Assembly (NCBI GenBank): GCA_033182465.1 | Contig: CP137320.1 | Span: 248,001-312,000, forward strand | Direction: 5' to 3' | DNA: 64,000 bases | From: Sanghuangporus weigelae | Taxonomy: Eukaryota; Basidiomycota; Agaricomycetes; Hymenochaetales; Hymenochaetaceae | The notes under the pieces: generated by a model | Database searches by the model: none | The model's input: the letters and a program-made list of their open reading frames with translations, nothing else | Told to the model about the DNA's origin: nothing | Program-made: the position numbers and the translations under genes | In this document: positions 33,866 through 44,300 of the stretch, piece by piece | How positions within the stretch are numbered: position 1 is the first letter of the stretch | How the letters are laid out: each line of letters opens with the position of its first letter

Positions 33866-36125
33866 TTACTGCGAAAGACTCCTGATCTTGGTGATGATCG
33901 CTGTTGGAGTAAGGGTTTAATAACTAGAAGTGACGGAGGAGACAAGAGGACACGTACACTCCGGATCAAGACCCTGGTGCGGGATTTGCTCCTGAAGACC
34001 ACCGCAACCCTCCTTAATGGTGCCGAGATGTGCATACTTCGGATGGAGGTTGCGCTCAAGGAGCCACGTGCCGAATCTTGAGCCAAGCTAGTTAATATCC
34101 AAACGGATCAGCGCTGACGCGAGAAAACGTAAGAAAAAGAATACCCACTCCGGTCTTCTGGTTCTGCGACTCGACAACAAGGACGAACGGACTCGAGCCA
34201 ACCTTCTTGATCATTTGCTCATCAACGATGTTAAGTGTCGGCTTGTTGATCAATCCAACATCGATGCCAAATTTACGGGCGCGCAATACCGCATCATACG
34301 CGCGGTACAATATATCACCGAATGTTACGACGTATCCCGCAGTGCCATCAAGAATTACTTCGTCCTTTCCAGGGACGAATTCGTAGCCTTCACCGAACAA
34401 TTTGGATCCGTCAGGCTTCAAGATGAATGGCACCTTCGCACGCGTCGAGAAGACAAAGCGGACACCACGTTCAAAGAAGACACGCTTAACGATGGCGTTC
34501 ATTTGCAAAGCATCTCCAGGCATGTACAGCCATGATTGACTGTCCTCAAGGCCGTTGTCACCGAAGAAGTTGTTGATACCGAAGTGGCAAGTATTGTCGG
34601 CCATCTCATCAACTAATTAAGTGGATCAATAAACAGAAAAATGTCGCTTATGTCCGTACGATACTCACCACCACTATGCGAGAAATGACAGAGAACGTTG
34701 CAATTGTTGAGACGCGCCATTGTTAGCTCAGAGACAATCATCTCCAAGAAAGCAGCAAACGTAGAGAAAACGCCGAACTTGCCCTCCTGGAAACCGAAAC
34801 CGGCAGCAGCAGAGAAATTGCCACGCTCCATGATACCCGAAGGGAGGAAGACCTCCGGGTGTTTCGTGTGAATGACCTTCAGTCCCGTGGAACCCTCAAG
34901 GTCAGAGTCAATGACGAGGACGCGCTTCGCATTCTCCTCTTTCGAGTAGCCATCGAGTACGCGAGAGACAGCCTCACCGAATTCCACACGAGTCGCTGCG
35001 TTCTCACGACTAGAGCCTTCGTAAATGTATGGAATGCTTGTGGGTTTGATGTTGAGAAGAATGTCAGAGGAGATGGCAGCTGGGTAACCGCGCGACTCAA
35101 GGTATTGAATTGCGGCCTTGACGGGAATCACGTCGTGTCCGTGAGGAGAGCCTTCGATTGCCGCAATACCAGGTGCCATCTTGCGTTTTGAAACAACGGC
35201 CGCAGGACCATTATAGTTGAGAATTTCGCAAATAGCTCCCCAGAGAGCGTCAACATCCTCGCCATGGACGGTGATAACCTTAAGACCATGTCCTTCAAGG
35301 GTCTTCGTAATATCATAGCCCTTGAGATATTGACTTGGGTGACCAGCAATTGTCACATCATTGTCGTCAACAAGGAGCTTGACATTTAACCCTTGGGCAA
35401 CGGCAAGACGTGCAGCCTCAGCATCATTACCCTCTTGTTGTGAGCCGTCGGAGCCAAGCAGGAATACTGTCTTATCGCGGTTAGCAAGTGCTACACCGTT
35501 GACCATTGCCCACATGTGACCGAGACGGCCAGAAGAGAATTTTACCCCCGGAGTAAGACCGAGCTCGGGGTGACCCGGAAGCTTGGAGTATGCAGCACGG
35601 TAATGAAGCAGATGCTCAGCGGGAAGGGACCCCTCGAGGACGGAAAGGAGATATTGAGTTGCCACGCGGTGACCTACGTAAAGCGAATTAGTATGATGCA
35701 AGAAGTTGGATCAAGTCAAGAGAACCGTACCGGCCTCATCGAACACGACAGGATAGAAGTTGTCGCTGAACTTGAAGAGAGAAAGAAGGATGGCGACTTC
35801 GGGAACGGTGTCATAAGCGCCACCTGGTCCAAGAGGTGAGTATATGCTAAACAGACTATATGCGCGTTGATCGACGCACCGGTGTGACCGCTCACACCTC
35901 GAGCAGCACCAGTTGCAGTGAAAAGAACGATAGCATCTCGCATGAGCTGGATATTATCCTTGAGTGCTGAGCGCTCTTCATCGGAGAGCTGGGGTTTTGA
36001 AGGGTCAAGCTTGATGCTGGTATCGTTCACACATCAGTAAGGAGAGCATCGACAACATCGACGGGCAATACGAACCTTTTAAACTTGGAGAGGTCAATTG
36101 GGAACTGTGACTCTGCGCCAGCCAT
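33866..36125 (-). CDS. Transketolase-family enzyme (thiamine diphosphate dependent)
   Basis: Seven exons (36125-36076, 36016-35880, 35823-35731, 35673-34669, 34612-34149, 34087-33958, 33900-33866) give 637 residues, somewhat short for transketolase. Domain order is the transketolase one: a PP-binding domain with GVSGHTGG, FDEAGHRVATQYLL, the diphosphate/Mg motif FLLGSDGSQQEGNDAEAARL and VDDNDVTIAGHPSQY; a pyrimidine domain with IMERGNFSAAAGFGFQ (the Glu that activates the cofactor) and CNVLCHFSHSG; and a C-terminal domain with SPFVLVVESQNQKTG. Transketolases move two-carbon units in the pentose phosphate pathway. It resembles a divergent fungal paralogue rather than the housekeeping enzyme; the exact substrate is open. 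Its position next to the xylitol dehydrogenase suggests a pentose link, which is inference. Confidence 0.87.
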
Positions 36126-37053
36126 GTCTAATGGATAGATAGCAGTCTAATAAGGTTGTAGTAGCGGTAAGTAGATGGTGGGTGGTGGGCAAGGTCGACT
36201 GCAACGGGCACGATGAGTCTTTATCGACGGCTCGGCCCGCGTCTCGCCCTCAACCGGCCAGGAGTAGGGCGTACGTGAGAAACTCCCACGGTTTCGTTTC
36301 GTTTATTAATCTATCCGGTCTCACATCCTTTCGATCTAAGGCAATCTGTCTCACGTCTCTTAGTAACTCTGTTCTTATGTACAGAGCCACAGAAATCCGC
36401 TTAGATCGGTGGTAAAGTTGATACTAAAGTAGGGATGCAGTCCACCTTATTCAGTACCCCTCATTGGTTGCTCTACAACGTTTGGACATCGGTGAGAAGA
36501 CCAATAAGTAACCGCCGGAAATGGTACTTATCCTGGCCGGTGGACGGATGATTCAGATGAGGACTGAACATCACGGTCTCTCACGTGCGAGATGCTCTGG
36601 ATTTCATTTGTTAGTACAGTACAAGTTATTCTGTGCCCTTCTCTTGAGCGCATGGCATGGTGAGGTAGTGGTAAGGTCCGAAGAATGCCTACGGACGAAC
36701 GGGCTTATCACAACCCTCTCGGCTCCGAAACACTATAGTCTCTGCGCCTCGCCCTAACTTTGGATAAGTGAGTACTGTTGAGACCAATAAAACAAACTTA
36801 GCTCGGAATATAAGGGCTGCTGACGACGTATGTTCGTTACTATAGTGATCTCCCCGATGTTGAAAATGTAGTCATTCGACCCCACTGATGATTGGGATGT
36901 CGTAACTGTGATTCCGCTGTTTTTTTTTACAGATCAGAATACTATAATTACTTCCTGTCATTTTCTCAGTTGTGCTGAGTCGATTGTGATCATATTCCTC
37001 TTTAATTCTTTCGTTTGGCTTCAGTGCATCTCTTGGCGAAGACCGGTGATCGC
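36126..37053. other. Intergenic region between transketolase gene and hAT element
   Basis: This stretch should hold the transketolase promoter near 36126-36400. No gene, RNA or repeat is evident; open frames at 36182-36415 and 36521-36757 have no domain. Confidence 0.45.
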
Positions 37054-37288
37054 CAGTAGGGTACGAGGGGAAACTCCGATTTGCATTTCCAACGTTGGCA
37101 ACTGGTGGTTTCCCACGGGGTTTCCAACGTTGGCAACTCGGATGTCGAGAAATGGGCATGTGGAAACTGTGGAAACTCGTGAGATAGACTAGAGTAAGTA
37201 AGCAAGAAATATACAGTTTTCCGACCCAAAAAGAGTCATTATGTCATGCATATATAAAGACCCAAAAAGCTGATGGTAAACTTAAAAA
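37054..37288 (+). promoter_or_regulatory. Probable 5' end and promoter of the hAT element
   Basis: A string starting CAGTAGGGTACGAGG at 37054 looks like a hAT terminal inverted repeat. Two 18-bp direct repeats (37086-37103 and 37121-37138), each with the palindrome CCAACGTTGG, resemble subterminal transposase-binding repeats. TATATAAA at 37251-37258 lies 31 bp before the ATG at 37289, and GACCCAAAAAG occurs on both sides of it. The right end of the element is not in the window, so the terminal repeat cannot be confirmed. Confidence 0.45.
37086..37138. repeat. Paired 18-bp direct repeat with internal palindrome
   Basis: The 18-mer TTTCCAACGTTGGCAACT occurs at 37086-37103 and 37121-37138, exactly repeated, 35 bp apart. 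Each contains the 10-bp palindrome CCAACGTTGG. Confidence 0.9.
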
Positions 37289-37314
37289 ATGCTTGTCCAA
37301 GTTTTTTCACCCGA
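37289..37314 (+). CDS. hAT transposase, first codons before the LTR-element insertion
   Basis: The segment MLVQVFSP plus two bases of the next codon is all that remains upstream of copy A. The reading frame resumes exactly after the copied CCCGA at the other end of the insertion (49606), at EDLEIKLTQLYN. An ATG preceded by an A-rich context and a TATA box supports this as the true start of the transposase. Confidence 0.75.
37310..37314. repeat. Target-site duplication of copy A, left (CCCGA)
   Basis: The five bases CCCGA lie directly before the TG of the 5' LTR and are repeated directly after the CA of the 3' LTR (49606-49610). Five-base duplications are usual for Ty3/gypsy elements. Confidence 0.93.
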
Positions 37315-38826
37315 TGAAAGGATCCGCTCAAAAACTCGCATCAGGATCGACACGATCAACAGATCTACACGATCAGCTTTCCAAACGCGACCGGTAACCA
37401 AGCCAGCTATCAAAGGCCCAAGCAATCGAGCGGCCTAGGCAACAGTAACCCGTTACCACCCGAGCGCTAGAAGCACCGAAGCGGATACGTAATCCCGCTA
37501 ACAGCTAACACCGCCGACCGCCTATTACCGCGGACTACCACTCTAACGCCGCCGACCAAGCAACCAGAGCGACCTCGATCAAAAGAAGCGATCAAACTTC
37601 TTAGAAGTCCAGAAGCACAACTACTAAAGCCTAAACGCTAAAAGGCTAAAGGCTAATAAGGTTTATGGAGACCTCACTGGCATTTCAGCACTGTCAAGTC
37701 TGTGCACGAGTTTACATGGTCCTTTATGAAGTATACTACTTAGTATGCACGGCAACGGTTGGTACGCGTGACTGTCACATCGAAACCGAGCGACACCTTC
37801 AGGATACAATGCATTCCAATCCACCAAGCCCAATAGTACCCAAGAAACGAGAGGAACTCACGATCACAACTCGGACCCCTCGAACTGCGAACCCGATAAC
37901 TTGGAGAATGATTGGATGGTATAGACCGGAGTTGCACACACCATGTCCAGCATCTACGATACAGGCAAACCTTTATTTACCGAGAGATGCGAACCTGGAA
38001 ACCAAGCAATTACAACTCCTTATACAACGAAGGATATGGCGATACATTCGAGATATACGATACGAAGGCAAAGCATGGCTAGTCACCAGAACCCAGCAGA
38101 ACCCACCAGCAGAGCTTATGCAGTTCATGACATGCCTTGGACCATACTCTACACCGACCCGACACCTTAACACTGACGTGCGAGTTATGCTTACCCTCGC
38201 TGGACCTCGAGATGAATTCCGAAGAATCACATACCGAGCAGCCTACATCGCTCCAAGAGCAAAGATGCCACTCAATGACGGCAATGACATCGTTATGGAG
38301 TACTGACAGTGGAGCATTCCATATCGGAGCACCACCTCTATTGTCTCAGTCAGCAACTCCAAAGAATTCTGTCATAGTGGAGACGACCTTACAAAGATTG
38401 GAGCAAAGTGGAGCGAAGCGCAGCAGGATGACAAAGGAACAGATGTAATGGTGGAGGAAAGTGGAGTAAAGTGGAGACAGGATGAGTAAGAAATAGGACG
38501 GAAAATGGAATATCTGGGAGCATAAATAGTTGTAGGATTAGGCCCTCATTTCCCCATCTTTCGATCCTCTTAACACACTGGTGTAAAGCTTGCCCTACAG
38601 CGAGCTATTACTGTGTGCTTTGTACTATCACGCCTCTTGGAAATCCCAATCTGCTTTACTATTACCTCGTATCTGAAAGCATCCATAACTCGGACCGCGA
38701 CTAGGAAGGCTAGTAAGGGACCGCGTGGTACAGCCAGACGTGGGTAGATAAGATCACCTCTGCACAACACACCGCTGCTTAGGCAAAAGGATCAAACCGG
38801 TGTAACCCCGGGCCTACTCTCTAACA
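37315..38826 (+). repeat. Copy A 5' LTR
   Basis: The 1,512-bp repeat starts TGAAAGGATCC and ends CTCTAACA. A TATA-like CATAAATA at 38521-38528 probably marks the promoter, so U3 covers about the first 1.2 kb. Six GTGGAG hexamers lie within 170 bp upstream of it (38309 to 38476). The primer-binding site should start at 38827 (TTGGATCG...), but the tRNA was not identified. Confidence 0.95.
37665..38306 (+). CDS. LTR-internal ORF, 213 codons, unknown
   Basis: An uninterrupted frame starting METSLAFQHCQVCARVYMVL lies wholly inside U3 of the LTR and is therefore present in all four LTRs of the window. It is moderately basic, with WRMIGWYRPELH and QLLIQRRIWRYIRDI as notable patches, and has no recognised domain. 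The codon range lies before the presumed transcription start, so the 5' LTR would not express it unless there is another promoter. It could be a captured gene, a decayed part of the element or a chance frame. Confidence 0.4.
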   Translation: METSLAFQHCQVCARVYMVLYEVYYLVCTATVGTRDCHIETERHLQDTMHSNPPSPIVPKKREELTITTRTPRTANPITWRMIGWYRPELHTPCPASTIQANLYLPRDANLETKQLQLLIQRRIWRYIRDIRYEGKAWLVTRTQQNPPAELMQFMTCLGPYSTPTRHLNTDVRVMLTLAGPRDEFRRITYRAAYIAPRAKMPLNDGNDIVMEY

Positions 38827-38887
38827 TTGGATCGAAAGATCACTCGCTAGTTTTACCACCACCTCTCACGGGCAAGGTTCTTGGCTA

Positions 38888-39229
38888 GTGTTTTATCGAG
38901 GCGAGGACCGTCGACCTCAAGTCCCTATCGACGTCACTAGTTTCGAGACTAGTACCCATATCGAATCCTCAGGACAAGTGCACATCCTGGAGAACGACAA
39001 ACCCGATTCACTTAAATCACATATCTACTATCATAACCCCTACAACGACGAAGTGTACCTAATAGCAAAGGCATCTGGTAGCCCTGCAGTTGGGAGCACG
39101 CAAACAACAACCACGAAAGTAGCAGCAGTCCCTTCCACTATTGCTACATTCGACGAGAAAGGAACTACTTGGTTAACAGCACCAAGGAACAATAACCCTG
39201 AAGCATCAGGCGAGAAACGAAGTTCATGA
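38888..39229 (+). CDS. Element copy A leader ORF, 113 codons, unknown
   Basis: This small frame starts MFYRGEDRRPQVPIDVTSFE just after the 5' LTR and ends with a TGA that overlaps the ATG of the next ORF by four bases (ATGA at 39226-39229). That overlap suggests coupled translation of the two. No domain is recognised; the product is Thr/Ser-rich in its second half. Confidence 0.5.
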   Translation: MFYRGEDRRPQVPIDVTSFETSTHIESSGQVHILENDKPDSLKSHIYYHNPYNDEVYLIAKASGSPAVGSTQTTTTKVAAVPSTIATFDEKGTTWLTAPRNNNPEASGEKRSS

Positions 39230-40260
39230 ACCGATCAGGAAACGCCAACAACAGAAGTAACGGTCATCGAACGAACGAACGGGCGAACGATAATCAAACG
39301 AGGTTCACACCTAGATCCCTCGACGAACGAGTTCAACATATCACCAACAGGCTACGTAGTCTGGAAAGCGATCACGACATACTATACGCGACAACGAACC
39401 ACAGCATATTGTATCCACCAGTGATCAGAAGGCTACAAGAAAGGGTTGAACGACTGGAAGAACGAACTGCAAACACGGGGCAGTCAAACAGTCTACCAAC
39501 CGGAGCATACGCGACAGCAGTAGGAGATCGATTCGAAGCACTAGAAGCAACTACTCAAAGAATTGGAGCACAAGTAGCAGCTCTAGAGAGATATACTCTG
39601 GAATTGGATCGAGCAGCAGGAGCACTCAATCATCGGGTCATAGACGGAAACGGAGTACTTGACCGAGAGCTCAACGCTATCCGAAACAGGATTACTGCTC
39701 AGGAACAACAACTACAGACGATCGAGACGAGAGTCGGAGAGCTTAACAGGACAGCTCTAGATCAACCAAGGATTGTTCAAGACATCCATAACCTGCGAGA
39801 AGCCCTACTCCAACTAGGACAAACAATCGAGTCGAGTCAACGCACCTACGCAGCTATACTCACATCGGTACAGACAACCGAAACCACCTCGAGGAACATA
39901 CTCGAACACGCTCAACGAATTCGAGAAGTAGCTCAGGCAGCACAACGCTGGGAATACTTTCTACCAAGGGAGAGAGCCCAACAGGAACAGAGTTCTGACG
40001 AATCAGTGTCCTCAGACGAAGAAGCATCACGAAGGCCATTCTTACTCAGAACCCCACCTCGAACGGTTATCATCCAAGTACCAACAGTACCTGCAGTACC
40101 AGCAAGTGGTTCAGTAGCAACCCAAGCGCCAGAGAATCCACCACCACCATCCTATTCACCACCAGCAGTGCCCATAAGCACTTACGATCATGTCGACAAC
40201 CGACCAGAAGGTGCAAGCACTGGAGCAGCAACTACAGACTCTTCAGACACAACTCTCTAA
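39226..40260 (+). CDS. Element copy A pre-gag ORF, 344 codons, coiled coil
   Basis: The product begins with a polar Asn/Arg-rich stretch, then about 200 residues of predicted coiled coil (heptads such as RLQERVERLEERT, IRNRITAQEQQLQTIETRVG), then an acidic Ser/Glu patch and a Pro-rich tail with PPPPSYSPP. The PSY/PPxY-like tail resembles late-domain motifs of retroviral Gag, but this is a resemblance only. It overlaps the gag ORF by 71 bases in another frame. Function is unknown; a second structural protein is one possibility. Confidence 0.6.
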   Translation: MNRSGNANNRSNGHRTNERANDNQTRFTPRSLDERVQHITNRLRSLESDHDILYATTNHSILYPPVIRRLQERVERLEERTANTGQSNSLPTGAYATAVGDRFEALEATTQRIGAQVAALERYTLELDRAAGALNHRVIDGNGVLDRELNAIRNRITAQEQQLQTIETRVGELNRTALDQPRIVQDIHNLREALLQLGQTIESSQRTYAAILTSVQTTETTSRNILEHAQRIREVAQAAQRWEYFLPRERAQQEQSSDESVSSDEEASRRPFLLRTPPRTVIIQVPTVPAVPASGSVATQAPENPPPPSYSPPAVPISTYDHVDNRPEGASTGAATTDSSDTTL

Positions 40261-41278
40261 ACACAGCATCAAGCTTCCGAAGTACTATGGCAAGCGAAGC
40301 GAAGATATTGATCTGTGGATTAGTCGATGTATCTCGAAGCTGGCACAGCATGGAGTCAAGGATGAGGAAGAGATCGCAAAGAGCCTATTTGCGGCACTAG
40401 AAGGCGACAGCTACGATTGGTTTGCAGAGAAGAATACCCTAACATCATTCGATGCCAATGGGAAACTGAAACCAGTACCTGCGATTATCGCTGCAACAAA
40501 TGGAATGTTCGCATCACTCAAGGACATGCTGAACTGGATGAGGATCCGAGCAGGACATCCGATCATTGGAGAACAGGAAGCCCTATTCCAACTACTATGC
40601 ATCCAGCAGAAAGGAGCAAGCATTAGGGCGTACAACGACGAATTCCGACGACTCAAAGCACGAGCACCAGACACAATGGATAAGCAGATGCTCAAGTACA
40701 TCTATGTCAAAGGACTAGACATGTGGGTCAAACGACGAGTCGAATCTGTACAACCCGACGCTTTCGAGAAGAACGACCTCGATGCATGGATGGAATGGAC
40801 AAGCAACCTAGCAAACTCTGATGCCAGGCAAAGGCTCATGGGTAGTCAAACATACACCCCGAGATTCAAATCAAATGGACAGTCATCTTTCCGACCACCA
40901 GTACAAACAACGAAACGAGATCCAGACGCCATGGATGTAGATGCACTCCGAGGCTTGCCGAAGAAGGGAGGCAAATGCTACAACTGTGAAAAGTCAGGAC
41001 ATTACGCAAAGGATTGCAAGGCACCAAGGAAGCAAAAGGGTTCTTCCTCTAAGCGGCCGAAGAAGACTAATGGTGTAAAACGGAGGACGATGACAACACG
41101 AACAATCGATTTCAAGGAAACATGTCCCGATCCACACTGCCGAAGGCCAGTCCACTACGACCATGTAGCATGGGCTAAAGGCGACGAATCAGCAGGATGG
41201 ACTTGCAAGCATGACGAAGAATACCGAAACAACATTCGCAAATCCCTAGCAAGTAAAGAGCAACAGGGAAAAGATTAA
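40190..41278 (+). CDS. Gag of copy A
   Basis: The 362-residue product has a retrotransposon Gag domain (around FAALEGDSYDWFAEK and IRAYNDEFRRLKAR) and a CCHC zinc knuckle (CYNCEKSGHYAKDC near residue 264) for nucleic acid binding. A short coiled coil precedes the Gag domain. A second Cys/His pair pattern (CPDPHCRRPVHYDH) follows near the C-terminus. It is followed after 104 bases by pol in a separate frame. Confidence 0.92.
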   Translation: MSTTDQKVQALEQQLQTLQTQLSKHSIKLPKYYGKRSEDIDLWISRCISKLAQHGVKDEEEIAKSLFAALEGDSYDWFAEKNTLTSFDANGKLKPVPAIIAATNGMFASLKDMLNWMRIRAGHPIIGEQEALFQLLCIQQKGASIRAYNDEFRRLKARAPDTMDKQMLKYIYVKGLDMWVKRRVESVQPDAFEKNDLDAWMEWTSNLANSDARQRLMGSQTYTPRFKSNGQSSFRPPVQTTKRDPDAMDVDALRGLPKKGGKCYNCEKSGHYAKDCKAPRKQKGSSSKRPKKTNGVKRRTMTTRTIDFKETCPDPHCRRPVHYDHVAWAKGDESAGWTCKHDEEYRNNIRKSLASKEQQGKD

Positions 41279-41382
41279 GACCTCCATCGAACGAGACTGC
41301 GCGATGTGAGTGTGACAAGGGTGACGAGAAAGGTTTCAACAACCAGTGTTTCAAACCTCCTGGGTTCAACCCCAGTGAAGCG

Positions 41383-44300
41383 ATGTACAATAAGCGATTG
41401 CCAATACAAGCATTGCATCCCCGATTACCTATTCGAGTGAAGGTTGGAACAAAAACCCTAGCAGTCAAAGCGTTAATCGATTCCGGAGCTACATGCAGCA
41501 CGATACACCCCAACTTGGTACGACACTACAGCCTGTTCAAAAAGAGGCTTGATCACCCTCGACCTTTGAATAATGCGGATGGAAGTCCCAACCAAGGAGG
41601 AGCAATCACGCACGAGGTCTACACATTAATTTTTGATGGACCTAAACCGCAGCCACAAACGTTGGCAGTAGCAACCACAGGACAGGATCAAGTGATCCTA
41701 GGAATTGACTATTTGGCCAAAGTCAATCCCGAAATTGATTGGAAGAATCAAGTATGGAATCGGAATGGTAATTCGATACCATTCGAGCTCAACGTCATAC
41801 GAGCTACCAAGAAGCGAAGGCACAGGAAGCGCAAACGGAAACGGCAAACGAAAGGCAAACCTGACAAGACAAGACCTAGGCATAACACGAAGCAACAGGC
41901 TCAGGACAGAGACAACTATCGACACTCTGGAGCACCAGGAATGATATTTGCGCCAAGGAGAGACAACAACGGACACTCTCACGAAATGAAGCCACAAGTG
42001 AAGCCGGAAGCAAGACCAGCAACACCAAGACTGGAACAGGCAAAACAGACGCCAGAAGTGAAGAGTCCGAGCACGGAAAATATACCAGACTCTGCAACAA
42101 AACAGCCACAACAGGAAATGGCAAACAAGCATCATCGAGATGAGGAGGAAATAAACTACACTCCCAAGCGATGGAAGAAACAGGCACCACAAGGAACGAG
42201 TATAGTGCAACGACGACCAAGGCACATACCGAGACGGATGATCCCAGCACGGCAATTGTACCAGACATCCGAAGGCGAAACACAAGATGTAACAGGCAAG
42301 CATAGCCTAGACGAACAGGAGGAAATAAATGACTCTCCGAAACGTTGGAAGAAACAACCACCACAGAAGATACACCCACTGAGGCAAAACATGCCGGAAG
42401 ATGAAGAACTCTGGCCATCACCAGAAGAAAACCCGGGCATGAAGTACAGGATACGACCACGAAAGACACGGTATCCAGAGAAGCCAGTGGCAGGCATTAT
42501 ACGACCGAGAACAGCATCGTTAATGCGAGGAGCGAGTCCCACACCGAAGCGTACAAGATGGGCAGATAACGAAAGCGATATCGAGATGCAAGACGAGCAG
42601 GAGACAACAGAAGACACTCCTATGCACGATATAGAGCCAGAAGACATTGAAAGTCTTAGGACGACCAACCAACCAGCTACCCTTACCAGAAAGGAAGAGC
42701 TCGCTGCAAAGCTAGAGCTAGACATCAATCGAAATTGGTCACCAAGACAGCAGAACCAAGTCTCACAGCCACTGAACAAAGCGAGTTCAGTATCCCAGCA
42801 GTATTCTCAGCAAAAGGCAGCTGCAGAAGGATTACTAGGAACACAGAAACGAGATTGGCGAAAACTCCTACCTAAGGAAATAGAAGACTACGCAGATGTC
42901 TTTGATCCTGACAAGTCAAGAAGGTTACCCAAGCATACGAAATGGGATATGGCGATTAACCTCAAAGAAGGAGTACCATTACCGAAACCAAGGCCTATTA
43001 TCAAGCTCACACGAGAAGAGCAGGCAGCACTCGATGCTTATGTCAAAGAGTTACTTGACAAAGGATGGATTGAAAAGGTTCAACCACATGAACCATGTCC
43101 GGTAGCAGCACCAGTCTTCTTTGTAGGAAAGAAAGACGGAGGAGCACGAGCAGTAACCGATTACCGAGACATCAACGACACGACAGTATCAGACCCATAC
43201 CCGATACCGATCATGAGTGTTCTCCCAGAGAAACTGGAGAAAGGAAAATTCTTCTTTACACTCGACATGCGATCAGGTTACAACAACCTGCGAATCCGAG
43301 AAGGAGACGAGTGGAAGGCAGCATTCCGAGTTGGCAATGCAGTCTACAAGCCAAAGGTCATGATGTTTGGAATGAAGAACTCACCTGCAGTATTCCAACG
43401 ATTCATGAATGACAACTTCGAATATTGGCTCAGGACAGAAGAAGCACTCAACTATTTGGACGACCTTATTGGTCAAGCACAAACTGAAGAGGAACATTGG
43501 AAACTCCTCAGGGCAATTCTACAGAAATGCCGAGAGCTCGACATTTACCTCAAAATTGAGAAATGTCACTTCCTCCAAACCCAGCTCGACTACTTGGGAT
43601 TTGTAGTAGGAACAAAAGGCATCCAGATGGATCCTTATAAGCTCAAAGCTATTCACGAATGGCCAGTGCCAAAGACGAAACGACAAGTTCGAAAGTTCCA
43701 AGGATTTTGTAACTTCTACCGAAGATTCATCAGGAACTATGCCGATACATTCGCACCTATTGGCGACCTTATCAAAAAGGATCGCAAGTTCATATGGGCA
43801 GAGGCACAAGATAAGGCATTCGAAAGTATCAAGAAGGCATTCGAAACGGAAGTCGCATTGGCAATGCCAAAGCCAGACAAACCATATACATTGGAAACCG
43901 ATGCATCCGATGTAGCGATTGGTGCAGTCTTACAACAAGAAGACAACCAAGGAGAACTGAGACCTTTAGGTTTCATGTCGAAAACTCTAACGAACACCCA
44001 ACGAAACTATCCGACGCATGACAAAGAGATGCTAGCAATCATGGAAGCACTCAAGCATTGGAGACACCTATTGGAGGGAACCAAAGAACCAGTAACAATC
44101 CGAAGCGATCATGCAAATCTCCGATACTTCATGACAGCTCAGAATCTATCGAGACGTCAAGCGAGATGGGCACTAGAGTTATCACGATATAACTTCAAGA
44201 TTCTCCATTGGCCAGGCAAGAAGAACCAAGCTGACGAGCTATCACGACGATCCGACTATATGCCAGAGGACAAGGACAACTTAGGAGTTACCTTGTTACC

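Noticed and set aside
33802-34086. 94-codon minus-strand frame at the end of the transketolase gene
   Set aside because: It overlaps the last two transketolase exons in another frame; the transketolase C-terminus explains the region.
41698-42779. Long minus-strand frames (197-207 codons) opposite the pol spacer
   Set aside because: They mirror the Lys/Arg/Pro-rich codon use of pol and give Ser/Leu/Cys/Val-rich translations without domains; antisense shadows, unlike the spliced antisense ORF near the 3' LTR.
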